Shown: positions 10,006-22,436, counted from the first letter of the stretch. The stretch: DNA of 64,000 nt from Euryodendron excelsum (GCA_033060915.1 CM065392.1:17420001-17484000); one strand, 5' to 3'. Numbers and translations: made by a program. The notes: generated from the sequence alone by a model not told the origin.

Positions 10006-13000
10006 TGTCGCGCCCAAATTTTTCGCACTCAAGGAATACTCACACAAGCGGGAAAAATGCTGTACTCACTCGTTAGAACTCACCCTCCTAAAAAAATGAG
10101 TGCGACTAGGTTTGAATTGAAAATTGATTTGAATAAAGAGCTTTTGAAAAAGATTTGGAGTCGCCACCTAACTTGATTAAGGTGAGTTATATCACCTAAA
10201 AACTAAGAGTAATCCGAAAACTACACTTAGGGTTTTTGAAAAAACAATTTTGGAAAACATTCTCAAGAGAGGGTTTTTAAGAAAAACAGGTTGTTTGGCA
10301 ACCTTTGGAAAACATTTAGCCCTTTTTAGAAAAATAACTCCTTTTGGTCTTTGAAATCAGTGATTCTAGGTTTGGAGGTTGGTTACGTGTAGGGAAGACG
10401 CACTAAGCTATCACCCTACCCCGCCCTTTCGGTACCTACATGTCAATCTACCCTAGATTCACCTATGAGAGTCTTTAATTAGCCCATGTTCAATCCTATT
10501 TCACTTTAGAAAAACAATGTTTGAAAAGAAACTAACATGATGCATGGTATGCAAGCGCAAAATAAGAGAGAATTGAAAAATAGATTTGAAAATGAATTTA
10601 AAAAGAATTTGATTTGAAAATAGATTTGAAGAGATGGAATTTGAAATTGGAAAGTTTGAAAATTTGGAAATAGAAATTTGAAAATAGAAAGTTTGAAAGT
10701 AGATGGGAATTTGAGATTTGAAAAGATTTTGGAAACCACACCCATGAGGGTGGAATTGAAAGTTTAAAAGAATGTTGTGACCGCACCTATGAAGGTTGCC
10801 TACGTATCCCTTTGGGAGAATCAGGTCAGTCGTAGTTCGGACAAGAGTCCGATTGAAAATAGAAGAGTGGATTTGAAGAAGGAGATTGAATTAGAAATTG
10901 AATTCGATTTGGAATTGGAAGAGGAGATTGGAAATTGAAATTGAGAAAATTGGACTTTGATTTAAAAAGATAGATTTAGACTTGCTTTGAAAAAGAGAAA
11001 GATGAAGGTTTAGGAAACCTAGACTTAGGAAAAGCTTGACTCGACTTGGAAGGTTTAGGAGATTAGGAAAGGTTGGATTTAGGAAATGTTTGAATTAGGA
11101 AATGTTCGATTTAGGAAAGTTTCGAATTAGAAAAGTTTCATTTTTGGAAAGTTTTGAAATTAGGAAAGTTTTAGGTTTAGGAAAGTTTTGAAATTGGAAA
11201 GTTTCGAGTTTAGAAAGTTTTCAAAAAAGGAAAGGTTTTCAGATTAGGAAAGTTCCCAAATTAGGAAAGTTTTGAAAATCGGAAAGTTTTGAATTTAGAA
11301 ATGTTTGAAAAAAAAGGAAGTTTTGAATTTGGAAAGCTTTGAAAACAAGGAAGTTTTAAAAATAAGAAAATTTCGTTTTAGGAAAGGTTCGAAAAAGGAA
11401 AGTTTTCAGCTTAGGAAGTGTTTGAATTAAGAAAGTTTCAACTTAAGAAAGTCTTAAATTAAGAAAGTTTTGAGTTTAGAAAAGCCTTAGATTTGGAAAG
11501 ATTTGAAGTTTAAGAGAGTTTAGAATTTAGAAAGTTTTAGGTTTAGAAAAATTCAACTAAAGAAAGTTTCAAATTTAGAAAGTTTTGAATTTAGGAAGCT
11601 TAGAATTTTAGAAAGATTTGAAATTTAGAAAGTTTAGGATTTAGAAAGTTTTAGAGTTTGAATTTTAGAAAGGTTTGAATTTAGGAAAGGTTTGAAAGCT
11701 TATATTTGAAAAGTTAAGATTTGAAAAGAGGGTAGAATTAGGAAAGGGTTGGATTAGGAAAGATTTTTATGTTCAAGTTTTGGAAACTTAAGATTTAGGA
11801 AAGTGAAAGTTTAGGAAGGATTCGAATTTAGGAAAGATTTGGATTTTGAAACTTAAGGAAAGATTTGAAGTTTAGGTTTAGGAAACTTATGGTTTAGGAA
11901 GGTATTGAATTAGGAAAGGTTTGGATTAAGAAGGGATTGGATTTGATTTCTAAAAGAGAAAGGTTGGATTTTATTTCCAAAAACGGAAGACGCGATCTAG
12001 TTTCCTAAACGGGGAGATTGGATTTGGGAAGGGTTTGAAAAGGGAGATTCTAGAAACCCTAGTTTTGGAAGTGTGGAATTTTAACGTAGAAAAGAGGTTT
12101 TGAAAACATATATAGTTCGAATATGAAAACAAGAGGTTTTGGAAACCTAGGTTTGGGGCAAAGTTTGAAAATCATGCTTTTGGAAAGAAAATTTAGGGTT
12201 TCCTAATTGTGGGTTCTAGGGCTTGACTTGGGCTTCTTAAGGAAAGAGTTTTTGGAAAGTGCATTTTTGGAAATGAAGGTTTTCTAGAAGGGAATCCTAG
12301 GGAGGTGTTTTTGGAAAGTGAATTTGGAGAGGGAGTTTTTGGAAAAAGATTTTAGGAAAGAGGGAGTTTTGGAATGTGTGTTTTTAGAAACGTGTTTTTT
12401 GGAAAGAAGATCCTAGAGGAGAGTTTCTAGAAGAAAAATTTTGGGAAGAGAGTTTTTAGAAAGATTTTTGGAGAGAGTTTTTAGAAAGGTGAATCTAGGG
12501 AGTGTTTTTAGAGGTTGAATTTTGAGGAAAAGATTTTGGAGAGAGAATTTTGAAAAAGAGAGTTTTAAAAAAAAAAGGTTTTGGAAGGGAGTTTTTGAAA
12601 ACGATTTTGAAAAGGAGTGTTTTAGGAAAGTATGTTGAAAAAGAGATTTTTAGGAAGAGATTTTTGAAGAGAGAGAGAGTTTAGAAGAATTAAAAACATC
12701 TTACTTTCCTAAAGGAATCATAGCCATAAGAGGACCAAAACCACTTTAGGAAAGTGGTTTTGAAAACAAGGTTTGAAAATATAGACCAAAAGATCACTTT
12801 TTATATAACACTTTCCTAAAGCAACCCCAGCCATGGAAAGGCTAGAATCACCCTAGGATTGTGATTTTGAAAACATGTTTTTGAAAAAGAGCTTTTGATG
12901 CAATTTTGAAAACAAGTTTAAAAACGATTTTTGAAAACAACTTTTTGAAAACAAATTTTGGAAGATGCAAGACTATGATATGCACAATGCAATTTGGGGT

Positions 13001-15345
13001 TGTGAACATACAAGGCTAAGGCTTCACCACATAATCAAGGGGGGCTTGACCCACATGGTCTTTGGTTAGATTAGAAGAAAGCCCCCGACACGGTGACTCT
13101 CCAATAGTCTAATCCTACACATGGACCGGGAATCCCCTTGTTTCAAGCATGCAAAGAAAGGGGGGGAAAGAGATGGGGGATTAAAATAGAGAAAACCCAA
13201 GTGGGTTGGAGAGAGAAGAGAGAGGGGGGAAGTGCAGAAAATTAAAGAGGGAGCCTACCTTGTATCTTGTTTATTTTGCGCGCCGTGCAGTCTTCGGTCT
13301 TCGGTCTTCAGTCTTGATCTTCACCCTCAGTCTTCAAGGATTGTCTTCAAGCTTTGAATGGCTGTTCTTCAAGTCTTCGGAGAGTGGTTAAAGGCTAGTG
13401 TATGAGTGTATGGGGGAGTGTATGAGTGTATAGGAGGCTAGGGTTTGTGTATAGTGGCTAGGGTTTGGAAAACCTAGGGAGGCTAGGGTTTTTGGAGGTA
13501 CTCGAGCTCTGTGTATCGAATTGTGTGATTTCTAGGTTAAGTTTTCAGACCCCTTTCACGTTGAATGAGGCTCTGTATTTATAGAGGGAAGACAAACCTG
13601 GCGCCAGGGCAAAATTTATACTAGTGGCGCCAGGCCATTTTTTGGCTTGGCGCCACTAGCAGTGGCGCCGGCCATTTAGGAAACAATTAAGGTCGGCAAG
13701 CAACGTATCTTTGACTAGATTTGGGCGCCTGTACTAGTGACTACCATGTAAACTTTAGCCTGGCTTCACTAGGAGTGACTCCGGAAAGTCCGGGAATGAT
13801 TTGAAGGAGCTGGAGTGACCCGGAAGGCCGGAAAGGAGCAGAAACACTTAAAATAGTGTCCTGGAGGTATTTGACTTGAAAAGTGAGGATTGGATGTGTC
13901 GGAAAGATTGACCGAGCCTTTAGGGGCGAAACGGTCAACCGGACCGGAAAATTGCCGGGACAGACTCAAACTGTCCTGGAAGAAAGCTTGGGATCTGGAA
14001 ACATTATTTAGAATCTTCCCAGAGGTTGCCGGTTTGATACCCAGAGCCGGCGTGATCGGAAATGGAGACCGGCCTACCAGGGGCAAAACGGTCATTTTGT
14101 ACTGGGTTTGCCGGAACTAACTCAGAATGGTCCGAAAAGGTGAAAGAAGGTCGAGAACACTGTAAAAATTATTCTCGAGACATTACCGGTTTGATACCCA
14201 GAGCTGGTGTGGTCGAAGAAGGAGACCGGCCCTCTAGGGGCAAAACGGTCATTTTACACCGGGTTAGCCGGAACTAACTCGGAATGGTCCGGAAAGGTAA
14301 AGGGAGGTCGAGAACACTATAAAAACTATTCTCGGGACATTACCGGTTTGATACCCAGAGCCGGTGTGGTTCCCGGGGCGTTCGGATGCCTAGGGGCAAA
14401 ATTGTCATCTTGACCGAAAAGTCTTGAAAAAGGTCCTAAGGGTAGTCTGGTCATTTTTCACCGAAGTGAGCTAACAAACATGGGTATTGACCTAGGTTTT
14501 GAGTGTTTCCGCCACTCGGACGGGGTTGAGTATTTCCGCTATTCGGACGGGGTTGACGATTTGAGAGTATTTTCGCTACTCTAAGGTTCTGTGAGTATTT
14601 TCGCTACTCTAACGGTTCTGTGAGTATTTCCGCTTCTCTAACGGTTCTGTGAGTACTTCCGCTACTCTAACGGTTCTGTGAGTATTTCCGCTACTCTAAC
14701 GACTCTGTGAGTATTTTCGCTAACAGTTCTGTGAGTACTTCCGCTACTCTAACGGTTCTGTGAGTATTTCTGCTACTCTAACGGTTGTGTGAGTATTTCC
14801 GCCACTCTAACGGCTCTGTGAGTGTTTTCGCTACTCTAACGGTTGTGTGAGTATTTCCGCTACTCTAGCGGTTGAGTATTTCCGCTACTCGGACGCGTCT
14901 GTGAGTATTTCCGCTACTCTAATGGTTGTGTGAGTAGTTTTGCTACTCGGACCATCTAGAGGAATAAACTGTCTCGAGAGAGGGATTGGAAAGGGGTCTT
15001 ACCGACTCCGAAGAGACGTGCCTGGGTTTTGAGTGTTTCCGCCACTCTGACGGTTTTGTGAGTGTTTCCGCCACTCTGACGGTTTTGTGAGTAGTTTTGC
15101 TACTCGGACCGTCTCGAGGAATAAACTGTCTCGAGAGAGGGATTGGAATTGGAATAAGAAAAGACAATGCCCCTAAGGGCATTTTGGTCATTTTGCCTCT
15201 ATTTGGGCCTGACAGGCCTGCGAAGCGATAGGAAGACGAAATTTGGACTAGAGGATTGGTTTCGATTGGAATATGTCTATAATGACTTGAAAACAAGTCT
15301 GGACGGAGTGTAAACTGCCGAGCGGTCAAAAATGGGGTGGTTACA
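10006..15345 (-). mobile_element. 3' LTR of element A
   Basis: It runs from TGTCGCGCCC at 10006 to GGTGGTTACA at 15345 (antisense), 5340 bp, with the polypurine tract directly after it. Sense-order landmarks are: 80-bp-type units at 14955-15030 and 15115-15150; a 30-bp array at 14505-14950; 145-bp repeats at about 13985-14375; GGCGCC palindromes at 13599-13670; TATAAATA at 13576-13583 (reverse strand); conserved block at 12960-13160 (the G-box is mutated to CCACATGG); G-poor stretch at about 10800-12700; and U5 end at 10006-10500. Open frames inside it, including a 258-codon one at 14943-15719, are built from the tandem repeats and are not called as genes. Confidence 0.95.
14505..14950 (-). 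repeat. 30-bp tandem array in the U3 of element A
   Basis: About 14 units with a period close to 30 bp. On the + strand each reads GAGTATTTCCGCTACTCTAA followed by CGGTTCTGT with small changes. Equivalent arrays with different copy numbers lie at 28485-28830, 29365-29800, 39250-39390, 49425-49830, 60365-60590 and 62525-62660. The unit contains the near-palindrome GAGTA...TACTC. Confidence 0.9.
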
Positions 15346-15369
15346 GCTGCCCCTCTTTTTCTGTCTTTG
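15346..15369 (-). other. Polypurine tract of element A
   Basis: Read on the - strand, CAAAGACAGAAAAAGAGGGG precedes CAGC and then the TGTAA of the 3' LTR. This is the expected position and composition of the plus-strand primer, and it fixes the element's orientation. Confidence 0.9.
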
Positions 15370-15545
15370 CTTGTCAAAGACAGAAAACAATAAGAGTAAG
15401 AGTCCCATGTTGACCGCAAGGCAGTCGGAGGGACGGACACTGAGATTCTTTCGACAACGGGGCTCGAAAACGGATAACGGGCCAAAAAGGCCTTCGAAAA
15501 CGAGTTTTGGCGGAAAAAAGGGCAAAACTGCCCAGAATTTATAAC
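15370..15545. other. Element A internal 3' end, no gene
   Basis: Non-coding sequence between the polypurine tract and the antisense gene's promoter-like region. It contains a run similar to the U3 edge (GGGCAAAACTGCCC at about 15520). Confidence 0.6.
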
Positions 15546-15610
15546 TGGCGCCACTAGTAGTGGCGCCTTTGGTAGAAATGAACTGGCGCCTCTGCTAGTG
15601 GCGCTAGGTT
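15535..15610 (+). promoter_or_regulatory. Promoter-like region of the antisense PMD gene, resembling LTR U3
   Basis: A TTTATAA box (15538-15544) is followed by a GGCGCC inverted repeat (TGGCGCCAC, TAGTA spacer, GTGGCGCC; 15546-15567) and a second, weaker one (15583-15605). The same order, GGGCAAAATTTATAC then TGGCGCCAC...GTGGCGCC, occurs on the antisense strand of the family LTRs, for example at 27584-27620. It lies about 200-270 bp upstream of the first probable splice donor of the PMD gene. The transcription start is unknown. Confidence 0.45.
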
Positions 15611-18506
15611 TGAAGTTAAAACCAGAAAATTTCTGGTTCGAACACCCACGGGATTTGAAGAGTTTTTTGCAAATTTGTGAGGCATTGCGAGGAATCCGTC
15701 TTGGACATTGAAGGAGCACTGCTTAGGGACCACGGGTGATTGCCGGAGGGAGTTCACGTCGCCGGAAAAGTCACTGGAAGTGAAGATTTCGCCGGAGAAC
15801 TTCCAAAAGGTGAGTTTTCAAATTTTGTTGATTTTGATGTGTAGAACTTCGTGTGAATCATGTGAATAGTGGAAATTAATGCTTTGATATGTTTTGAACC
15901 CTTTGGTGATGTTGTTTTTGCAATTTGATGGTTGTTTGATTGAATTTGAGTGATTATATGTAAATGTGTGAAGGGGGTTTTCTGCAGGAATAGGAAATTT
16001 GTTCCTATAAGCATGGGTACTGGGTTTTTTGGCTATGTTTTTGTGCAACGTGCCTTAGAAAAATGTGTTTGACAACCGTATGAAGTTTCGTGATTTTTTG
16101 AAACTCGGTGAAAAATAGAAAAATATTTAGAAAATTAGGAAAAATTAGAAAATTCAAGAAATTGATGAAGTTTGAAATTTGGAAAAATGTAGGAATATTT
16201 TGAAAACATTTGAGGTGATTTTGAAAAATTTTGGAAGCCTTTTGAAACCATTGATTTATTTGAAAAATAAACATGTGTTTTGAAAATTTTGAAAAATTGG
16301 AAATTGTGCACGGGTGCCATTGTTATGTGATTGTGGCGTTGGAAGGTGCATATTTCGTGTTCTGTGTTGATATCATGGGCGTTGTAGGGGCCACTTTTAA
16401 ACGGGACTCTGCTGAAATTTTTAGAAATTAAGAAAACAGTTGGTTAAAGTTTTAGAAATAAAATCTTTTTGAAGGAAAAAGGCAGAGAACCCTTGAGATG
16501 TGATTTGGAGTTGGAAAATCAAGATGTGTGAAGATTTTGTTTTTGATTTGTTATTTAAAATCCTTTATTTGTTTTGTGTTATTTGTTTGTTTTATTTTAC
16601 TGTTATTTAAACTGCATGGATGGTATATTTACATCATTTACCTTGGCTTACCTTTTCAAGATGGCAGACGCAAGTGATGACGGTTCCGAGAGGAGACGCT
16701 GTTCGGGGAAGGCGACCCGGACCGATTCTGCTGGCGGTTCTAGTCGATCCAGAGATAGTCGACGATCCACCGGACGATCCTCATCCAGCCAGAGCGGGCA
16801 GGGGAGTAGGCTACCTGTCGACCCTTTTCCTCCGGTTGAGCAGGCTTTTGCTGAGGAGGTTGATGCCGAGGAGGAGGTACCGGGCCTTGGGGACCAGGTG
16901 ACCGGCTATGGGAGAGCTTCTTCCAAGCATAGGCAGACAGATGCCGACTTGGGGGATTTGCAGATACCAGATGTCCCACCTCTCGGGGATCTGGCCTACC
17001 ACCCTAGTGTATATTCCAGACAGCATTTACCCCCTCCGCGGGTACATACAGCTTTTCGAGGGGCTGTTCATTAGGTGTTTGTGACCATGCAGCAGGCTGC
17101 CCCATCATACCGCGCCTTTTTGGCAAAGATCGGGTTTGGCACCTTTATGGGATTACAGGCTAACCGCCTGAACCGGCATTTGGTACTGGCATTGGTTGAG
17201 CGGTGGTTCGGGGAGACTGGGACCTTCCATTTCGTCGGCTTCGAGTTAGGCCCTACTCCTTTAGATTGGGTGATTATTACAGGACTCTCCTTTGTCGGTC
17301 GGCGGATCACCCTGCACCCGGTCAACAGGGACGAGGCCTGTTTGCTGTTGGACTTGCCCCAGCCTGAGCGTTCTGCATTCCCAGTCTCTTGGATTAGTCA
17401 GGGTGAGCGTACTTTTGCTACCGAGCCATCGCCTGCCCGGCGGGACATCATGAGATAGCTACTTGTGTTGTACATCATCTTTAGCTGCTTCTGCAACAAC
17501 AACAAGTCACTCGTGCCATGCCGTCTGGTGAGTATAGTAGCCGATCTGGGAGCTTTGTCCAAGTTGGACTGGGGGTCCTTTTCTTTTGGCTGCTTTCTTC
17601 GATCGATGCGGGTTCGGACTTCTTCTCGCTGGGGTAGCATGACTAGCTTTTGGCCTTTCCTTGTTTGGTGGAGTTACGAGTACCTGCCAGTGCGTCGCCC
17701 CGCAGTTGTTGATGATGATCTCTATCCTCGCGCTTTGAGGTGGGCTCGTGATCGGGTAGCCCAGCGATCGGAGATTACTGACTTCGTGACGCTCCAGGCT
17801 AACCTGGAGTTGACTGAGGCGAGGGATGTGACATGGTGGCCTTTCATTGGATCAGTCCATTACGAGATAGTCCGGTACTTGGTTCCGCTGTCCTTGTCGA
17901 GAGCTGCTTTTCTCAGTGATGACACCTGGGAGTCCTACCTTGGAGAGCGGCACTGGAGACAGTTTCACGAGGAGTTTCGATCAGCAGGGGCTCCGCCAGA
18001 GTATATGTTTGAAGCCCTAGTGGCAGGAGTGCCTATCCCCTACCAGGAGCGCCAGCCAGGTGCCGAGTTTTTGCTTCCTCCGGATACGGATTACGCTGCG
18101 CACTTTGGAGCCCATTCGGTTGGTGCCTTTACCCGGTTCGAGGTAGTAGTCGGCGGGTACGCTGTTGGCCAGGAGGTGGTTGACTTGTGGCGCCGTGCTG
18201 GAGGATATGTGCCCCAGGCCGAGTTTACTACTGTGAGAGACCAAAGAGATCGGTACCAGATGGAGCGGGACCAGTACCAGGCCGAGGTAGCTTCCCTGAC
18301 GGCTCGGTTGTCTCAGATGGGTGGTGGGGGGGTAAGTTATTCTTTCTTTGCTTCTTCTTGCTCTGCTGTTGCTTAGTTCCTTTTGTATGCAGCTAATTTC
18401 GGTTCTGTCTTCCCTGCAGGATGGTGGTGCTTCGAGTAGTTATCCTCCTCCTTTGATGCCAGGTTTCAGGGATTTTGATCCAGATGATATTGATTTTGAT
18501 CTGTGA
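15546..18506 (+). pseudogene. Antisense plant mobile domain (PMD) gene of element A, interrupted by two stops
   Basis: Gene on the strand opposite to the element. A leader exon ends AAAAG at 15809 with donor GTGAGT. The intron 15810-16660 ends TTTTCAAG directly before ATG 16661. The main coding exon 16661-18331 is followed by an 88-bp intron (GTAAGT ... CCCTGCAG, 18332-18419) and a last exon 18420-18506 in phase, ending TGA; about 585 residues. In-frame TAG codons at 17072 and 17456 break it. Residues 1-120 are Ser/Arg- and acid-rich linker. The region after about 140 matches the plant mobile domain (PMD/aminotransferase-like) family: LNRHLVLALVERW, then FHF..FELGPTPLDWVIITGL near 17230-17290, then SKLDWGSFSFGCFLRSMR near 17560-17610. 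A coiled coil lies near 18230-18315 and the tail is very acidic (DPDDIDFD). PMD proteins of the MAIN/MAIL type act in transposon silencing and chromatin control; the function of the element-borne copy is not known. Confidence 0.82.
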
Positions 18507-20429
18507 TGCATGAGACTTTGATCTTCTTTTGCCCCTTGTCCCTGAGATGTATTGATGTTAGCCAGTTTTATTTTGCATAGTTTTGTATAAGGATGGATGT
18601 TTATGGTACTTAGATGCACAGATAGACAAATATATATGATCAGAGGCATGTGATATTTATTCCATGAGTTGTTACCGATGACTTCTATTCCTACAGGGAG
18701 TTATATCCTATGTGTGCAAAGCTCATGCTGATTTTTTTTTTTTTAAACATATGCACAGGTTAGAAATATGTTAATAGAATGACACAGGGTGCTGTTAGAC
18801 TTGTAGCCTTGGGAATGGTAACTCCCTCCTCTTCGGGGGTTTAGCCTCTCCTTTGGCTTAGCCCTATCTTGATTGGATGATAGCACTTCGAACCTTTCTC
18901 AACCTCTTGACCGTCTCCCACTTTCTATCTTAAGGTTAGTGTATAGGGTTATTGGGCTGAGACTCTCGACTCTCGGGGTCTTAGCAACAACTTACCTAAC
19001 CTTTGGCAGAGTGATAAGTGGCCAGTCATTTCAATCTGAGAAGGCTTTGTTTAGGACCGTAATGTAGGCTAGGTTATGGGGTTTTAGAAATAACGGGATA
19101 TGTAGGCTCAAATTCAATGTTGTTTTCAGCAGGGTTTAGATCCAAACTGTCCTTAACCGTTTTTCAGTAGGATTAGCATCCATTTTTTTTTTTTTTTAAG
19201 CTTTGGCAGCGTATCTAACTCATTTAGATCAAGCAATCTATTTTCAATCAGAGAGGACTTTAATAGGGTTGTAATGCAGGCCATGGTTTCAGGGTTTTGC
19301 AAGAAAGGGTAAAGGCTCAAACCTATTGTTTCTACTGGGTTTCCTTGTAACCTGGGATCACCTTTAAATTTCCTTCTTGCCTTTAACCATATACTTCTCA
19401 GGGTGACAATGACCTTGTTCTTTCACCCTTTCCATGTACTTCTTGAGATGACTTTTTTTTCTTTCAATCCTCTCACTATGCCTTTGAAGTTGACTCAATC
19501 ATGATTTTCTTCAGGGCCTCCTATTTTTTTTTTTTTTTTTTGGCCTCTTGCCCCTTGGCAACTCCTTTCTTTTGCTTTTTCTTTTCTACTTCTTTTCTTT
19601 TCTTTTACGAAACGGAACAATTCTTTAACCCTTTTCCCTTAAACCTTTTCCTTGGTAGTTAAATATACCCAGTGTGGGCGGTGATCCCTAGGTTGGGGTT
19701 TTGTTAAGAAAGGATAAGTGGCTCAACGGGTTTGGCAAGGGGTTGCTTTTGACTGTATGGGAAATGAAATGAGGGCCTCTCTTCATTTTGAATTAGACTG
19801 CTTGATCCATAGAGCTTTCAACACTATCCTAGCATGATAGAGGTGGACACCACTCCTAGAATTCTCAACTAATGTTTGCCCTAGTGTGGGAAGGACAGTC
19901 TTGGATCAGGGTTAACAAAGGAAATTTTCGCTTTCCGCGAGGCACTAGGGGTTAAGCAAAGGGAAAGATGAGCACATTTAGTTATTTATTCAGTTATTTA
20001 TGCTTTCTATGTGGGGGAATGAAAGATGGCTCCTCTTCCTTTTGATAAATTGGCCACACATCACTTAACCTCAGAGTCTTGCAAGTACTGCCTTTGGGTA
20101 GTATCCTCACTCATCCTTATTCTCTCTCTCTCTCTGTGGAAGGCTAATCATTTGGCGAGTGGTTCACTCATACTATCATCCCTTCAAGTTGGATCATTCC
20201 ATAAGACAAACCATGGCCCTTGCGTAGAAAGTAGTCACTATTCCCAGGGAAGACAAGACAACAGCAATGGAATAAAAGACTGTCATTTGATTATTATTAT
20301 TATGTTTACGGAAAGCATCAAGTTCACTAAGAAAATGTAAGCATTAATTTAAAAACAAGAAGTAAAAGGGATAGAAAGAAAGTGGGTGAAAACACCCCTC
20401 TCTTGTACGCTTGTGTAAAGAACCCATTT
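18507..20429. other. Non-coding interval between gag and the antisense gene
   Basis: No pol domain or other credible gene is seen on either strand across 1.9 kb. The probable 3' UTR of the PMD gene occupies the first 200 bp or so. The rest has poly-T runs near 18730, 19183 and 19525, a CT microsatellite at about 20120-20136 and a short ATT repeat at about 20290-20302. In an autonomous Ogre/Tat element this position would hold protease, reverse transcriptase, RNase H and integrase, which need over 4 kb, so they have been lost or replaced. Confidence 0.7.
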
Positions 20430-22436
20430 TTAGTACGGCCTTGGGACAATTCCCACGTCTTTGATGCTCCATTCGCGACCCGGGTCTTCTGCCAAGGCGA
20501 GACAATCAAGGGTTTCCCTTAGAGCTCCATAGATGTTGACATTGTTGATGCGGTTGTTAGCCTCCTTCTTGTTCTGTGTAGCGGGTTCTTTTGTAAACAG
20601 GGTGTCCAGCTCACCCCCTTCCAATTCGAATGGCTCTGCTTGTGCTCTTGGCTTCTCTATCCTCCAACTCATTTCTTCATAGTTGTACTCATTTGTGGGC
20701 CAATGACTCTCTAGCAAATGACGTTCGGCCGCGGCATATTTCGGATGCAGAAACTCAGCACCCCATCCATCAGCAACCATATTTTCAGTAGTCTCATCTC
20801 CCAGGAACATTGGCTCTTCAATGGGCCAGTCGAAAGCATCAGGCACTTCATCAGGGTTATGGAGATATATTGGGCATAATGGGAGATCCTCCTCCCAGTC
20901 ATCTTCTTCCTCAGTCTCCCAATCGTCCTCGTAGTCTTCGGCTTCGGGCTCGCCAACCACTCCCTCGCCCTCCATCTCTACTAGTATCATATTGATGGTG
21001 TGATCTGGCAGAGGGTTAGCAGTCACATTGGGAGTGGAAGCAGGTTTTATCGGCTACAAATCGATGGTCTTATTGTCGATCAGGTCTTGGATCTTGTGCT
21101 TGAGAGCAAAGCAGCTTTCGATGTCATGCCCCTGGCCACCTGAATGATATTCACATGTAAGAGCGGCATTAAAGGTTGGGGGCAGAGGGCTTGGCAACGG
21201 GCGAGCAGGGATGGGCTTCAAGATATTGTTCTTTAGAAGGCTATGGTAGGCCTCGGTTTGAGTGCAGGCTAAGGCATCGAAGGTGCGGATACGTCGAGCA
21301 GGTCTATTGAAGTTGGGTCGTGCCCCAGCGGGACCATAGTTTGGGGTTGGAGCAGGCATGTTCAAGGTGGGCAAGGGCAGTACTGGGGGTGATTGTAGCG
21401 GAGGTCGGTATTGAGGTGGTTGGCTAGGCAGAATAGCAAACACTTCGCTTTCCTTCCTGATTGTGCCCCTTGTAGTAGCCACCTTCTTGGCTATGTTGGT
21501 AGTATTTTCTCCGGTCTTGGCATAGGGATCTATGATTCTTCCTGTCTTGAGGCCGTTTTCTATCATTTCCCCTTGCATGATGAGTTCGGAGAAGCTTTTT
21601 CCCACGCTTGTGCAGAGTTTCTCATAGAATATGCCTTGAAAAGTATGTATAAATAGTTGTACATACTCCTTTTCTTCCAACGAGGGATTAACTTGTGCAG
21701 CGGCCTCCCTCCATCTTAGGGCGTATGCTTTAAAATTCTCCTTCTCACCCTTGCTCATCGTCATCAAGGATCAGCGATCAGAAGTGAGATCGATGTTGTG
21801 ACGGTATTGGGCTTTGAATGCATTGACTAACTCCATCCAGGTTGTGATCTTCTTTAAGTCCAGTCAAGCGAACCATTGTAGAGCTGACCCGGTGAGGCTG
21901 TGTTGGAATAACTGCATAAGGAGCTTCAGGTCGTGGCCATGTCCACTCAGTGCTCCAGCATATAGACGAAGATGAGTAACAGGGTTACCGGTACCGTCAT
22001 ACTTTTGGAAGTCAGGCATTTTAAACTTAGTAGGCCTCGGGTGGTCAGGGAAGAAACATAGCTCATCATAGGAGGTGAATCCGTAAACATCATGGCCATG
22101 GAGACTTCGCAACGAATCCTCCAACCCTTGGATTTTCAGACTGAGAGGGTCTAGAGGGGCCTTCTTCGTAACCGGTGAAAGCAATATGGTCTCCTCTTCT
22201 TCAGTATTGACCCTTTTGGCGTCTTCTTTGGTTTTCCCAGCATTGTCAGACTGAAGCAGGATCCTTAGATTAGCGGGTTCAAGGTCTTTAGAAGAAGTTG
22301 TTGATGATGACGGGACCGCCGTAGCATCCTTCATGGCCAGAGTTTGAATGAGTTTGAGCATCTCATCCATCTTAGCCCTCATTTCATTAACTTCCTCTCG
22401 AGAGACTTGAGAGGATTCTTCAGGGTTAGCAGCCAT
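20430..22436 (-). pseudogene. gag: gag of element A, with three premature stops
   Basis: One frame runs from ATG at 22436 to a stop at 20430 (about 668 codons), broken by TGA at 21864-21866, TGA at 21771-21773 and TAG at 21054-21056. From the N-terminus: a coiled coil (about residues 8-35, EEVNEMRAKMDEMLKLIQ); the gag core starting at PDFQKYDGTGNPVTHLRLY and running past QWFA; then a stretch with SKGEKENFKAYALRWREAAA; a proline-rich linker; and a zinc knuckle of the Ogre/Tat type, CEYHSGGQGHDIESC, near 21108-21152. The C-terminal 190 codons (20430-21026) start NPLPDHTINMI, usual after the knuckle in this lineage, but then become a very acidic tail with no resemblance to protease. Gag forms the virus-like particle that packages the element RNA. 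This copy cannot make full-length protein. Confidence 0.85.

Noticed and set aside
10506..10786. Short Phe/Ser/Asn-rich open frames in U5 regions (also near 35430, 53309 and 56371)
   Set aside because: They result from the G-poor low-complexity sequence and are not conserved as proteins.
14505..14950. Regular 30-bp repeats considered as a CRISPR-like array
   Set aside because: The units are contiguous without unique spacers, lie inside an LTR and occur in a plant genome.
14943..15719. 258-codon open frame on the - strand, spanning the edge of the element A 3' LTR
   Set aside because: It crosses the LTR/polypurine border and consists largely of tandem-repeat translation. Other copies with different repeat numbers do not preserve it.
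20026..20340. Open frame of 104 codons on the + strand in element A
   Set aside because: Low-complexity composition (CT microsatellite, Ile run from an ATT repeat), no similarity recognised and no start context.
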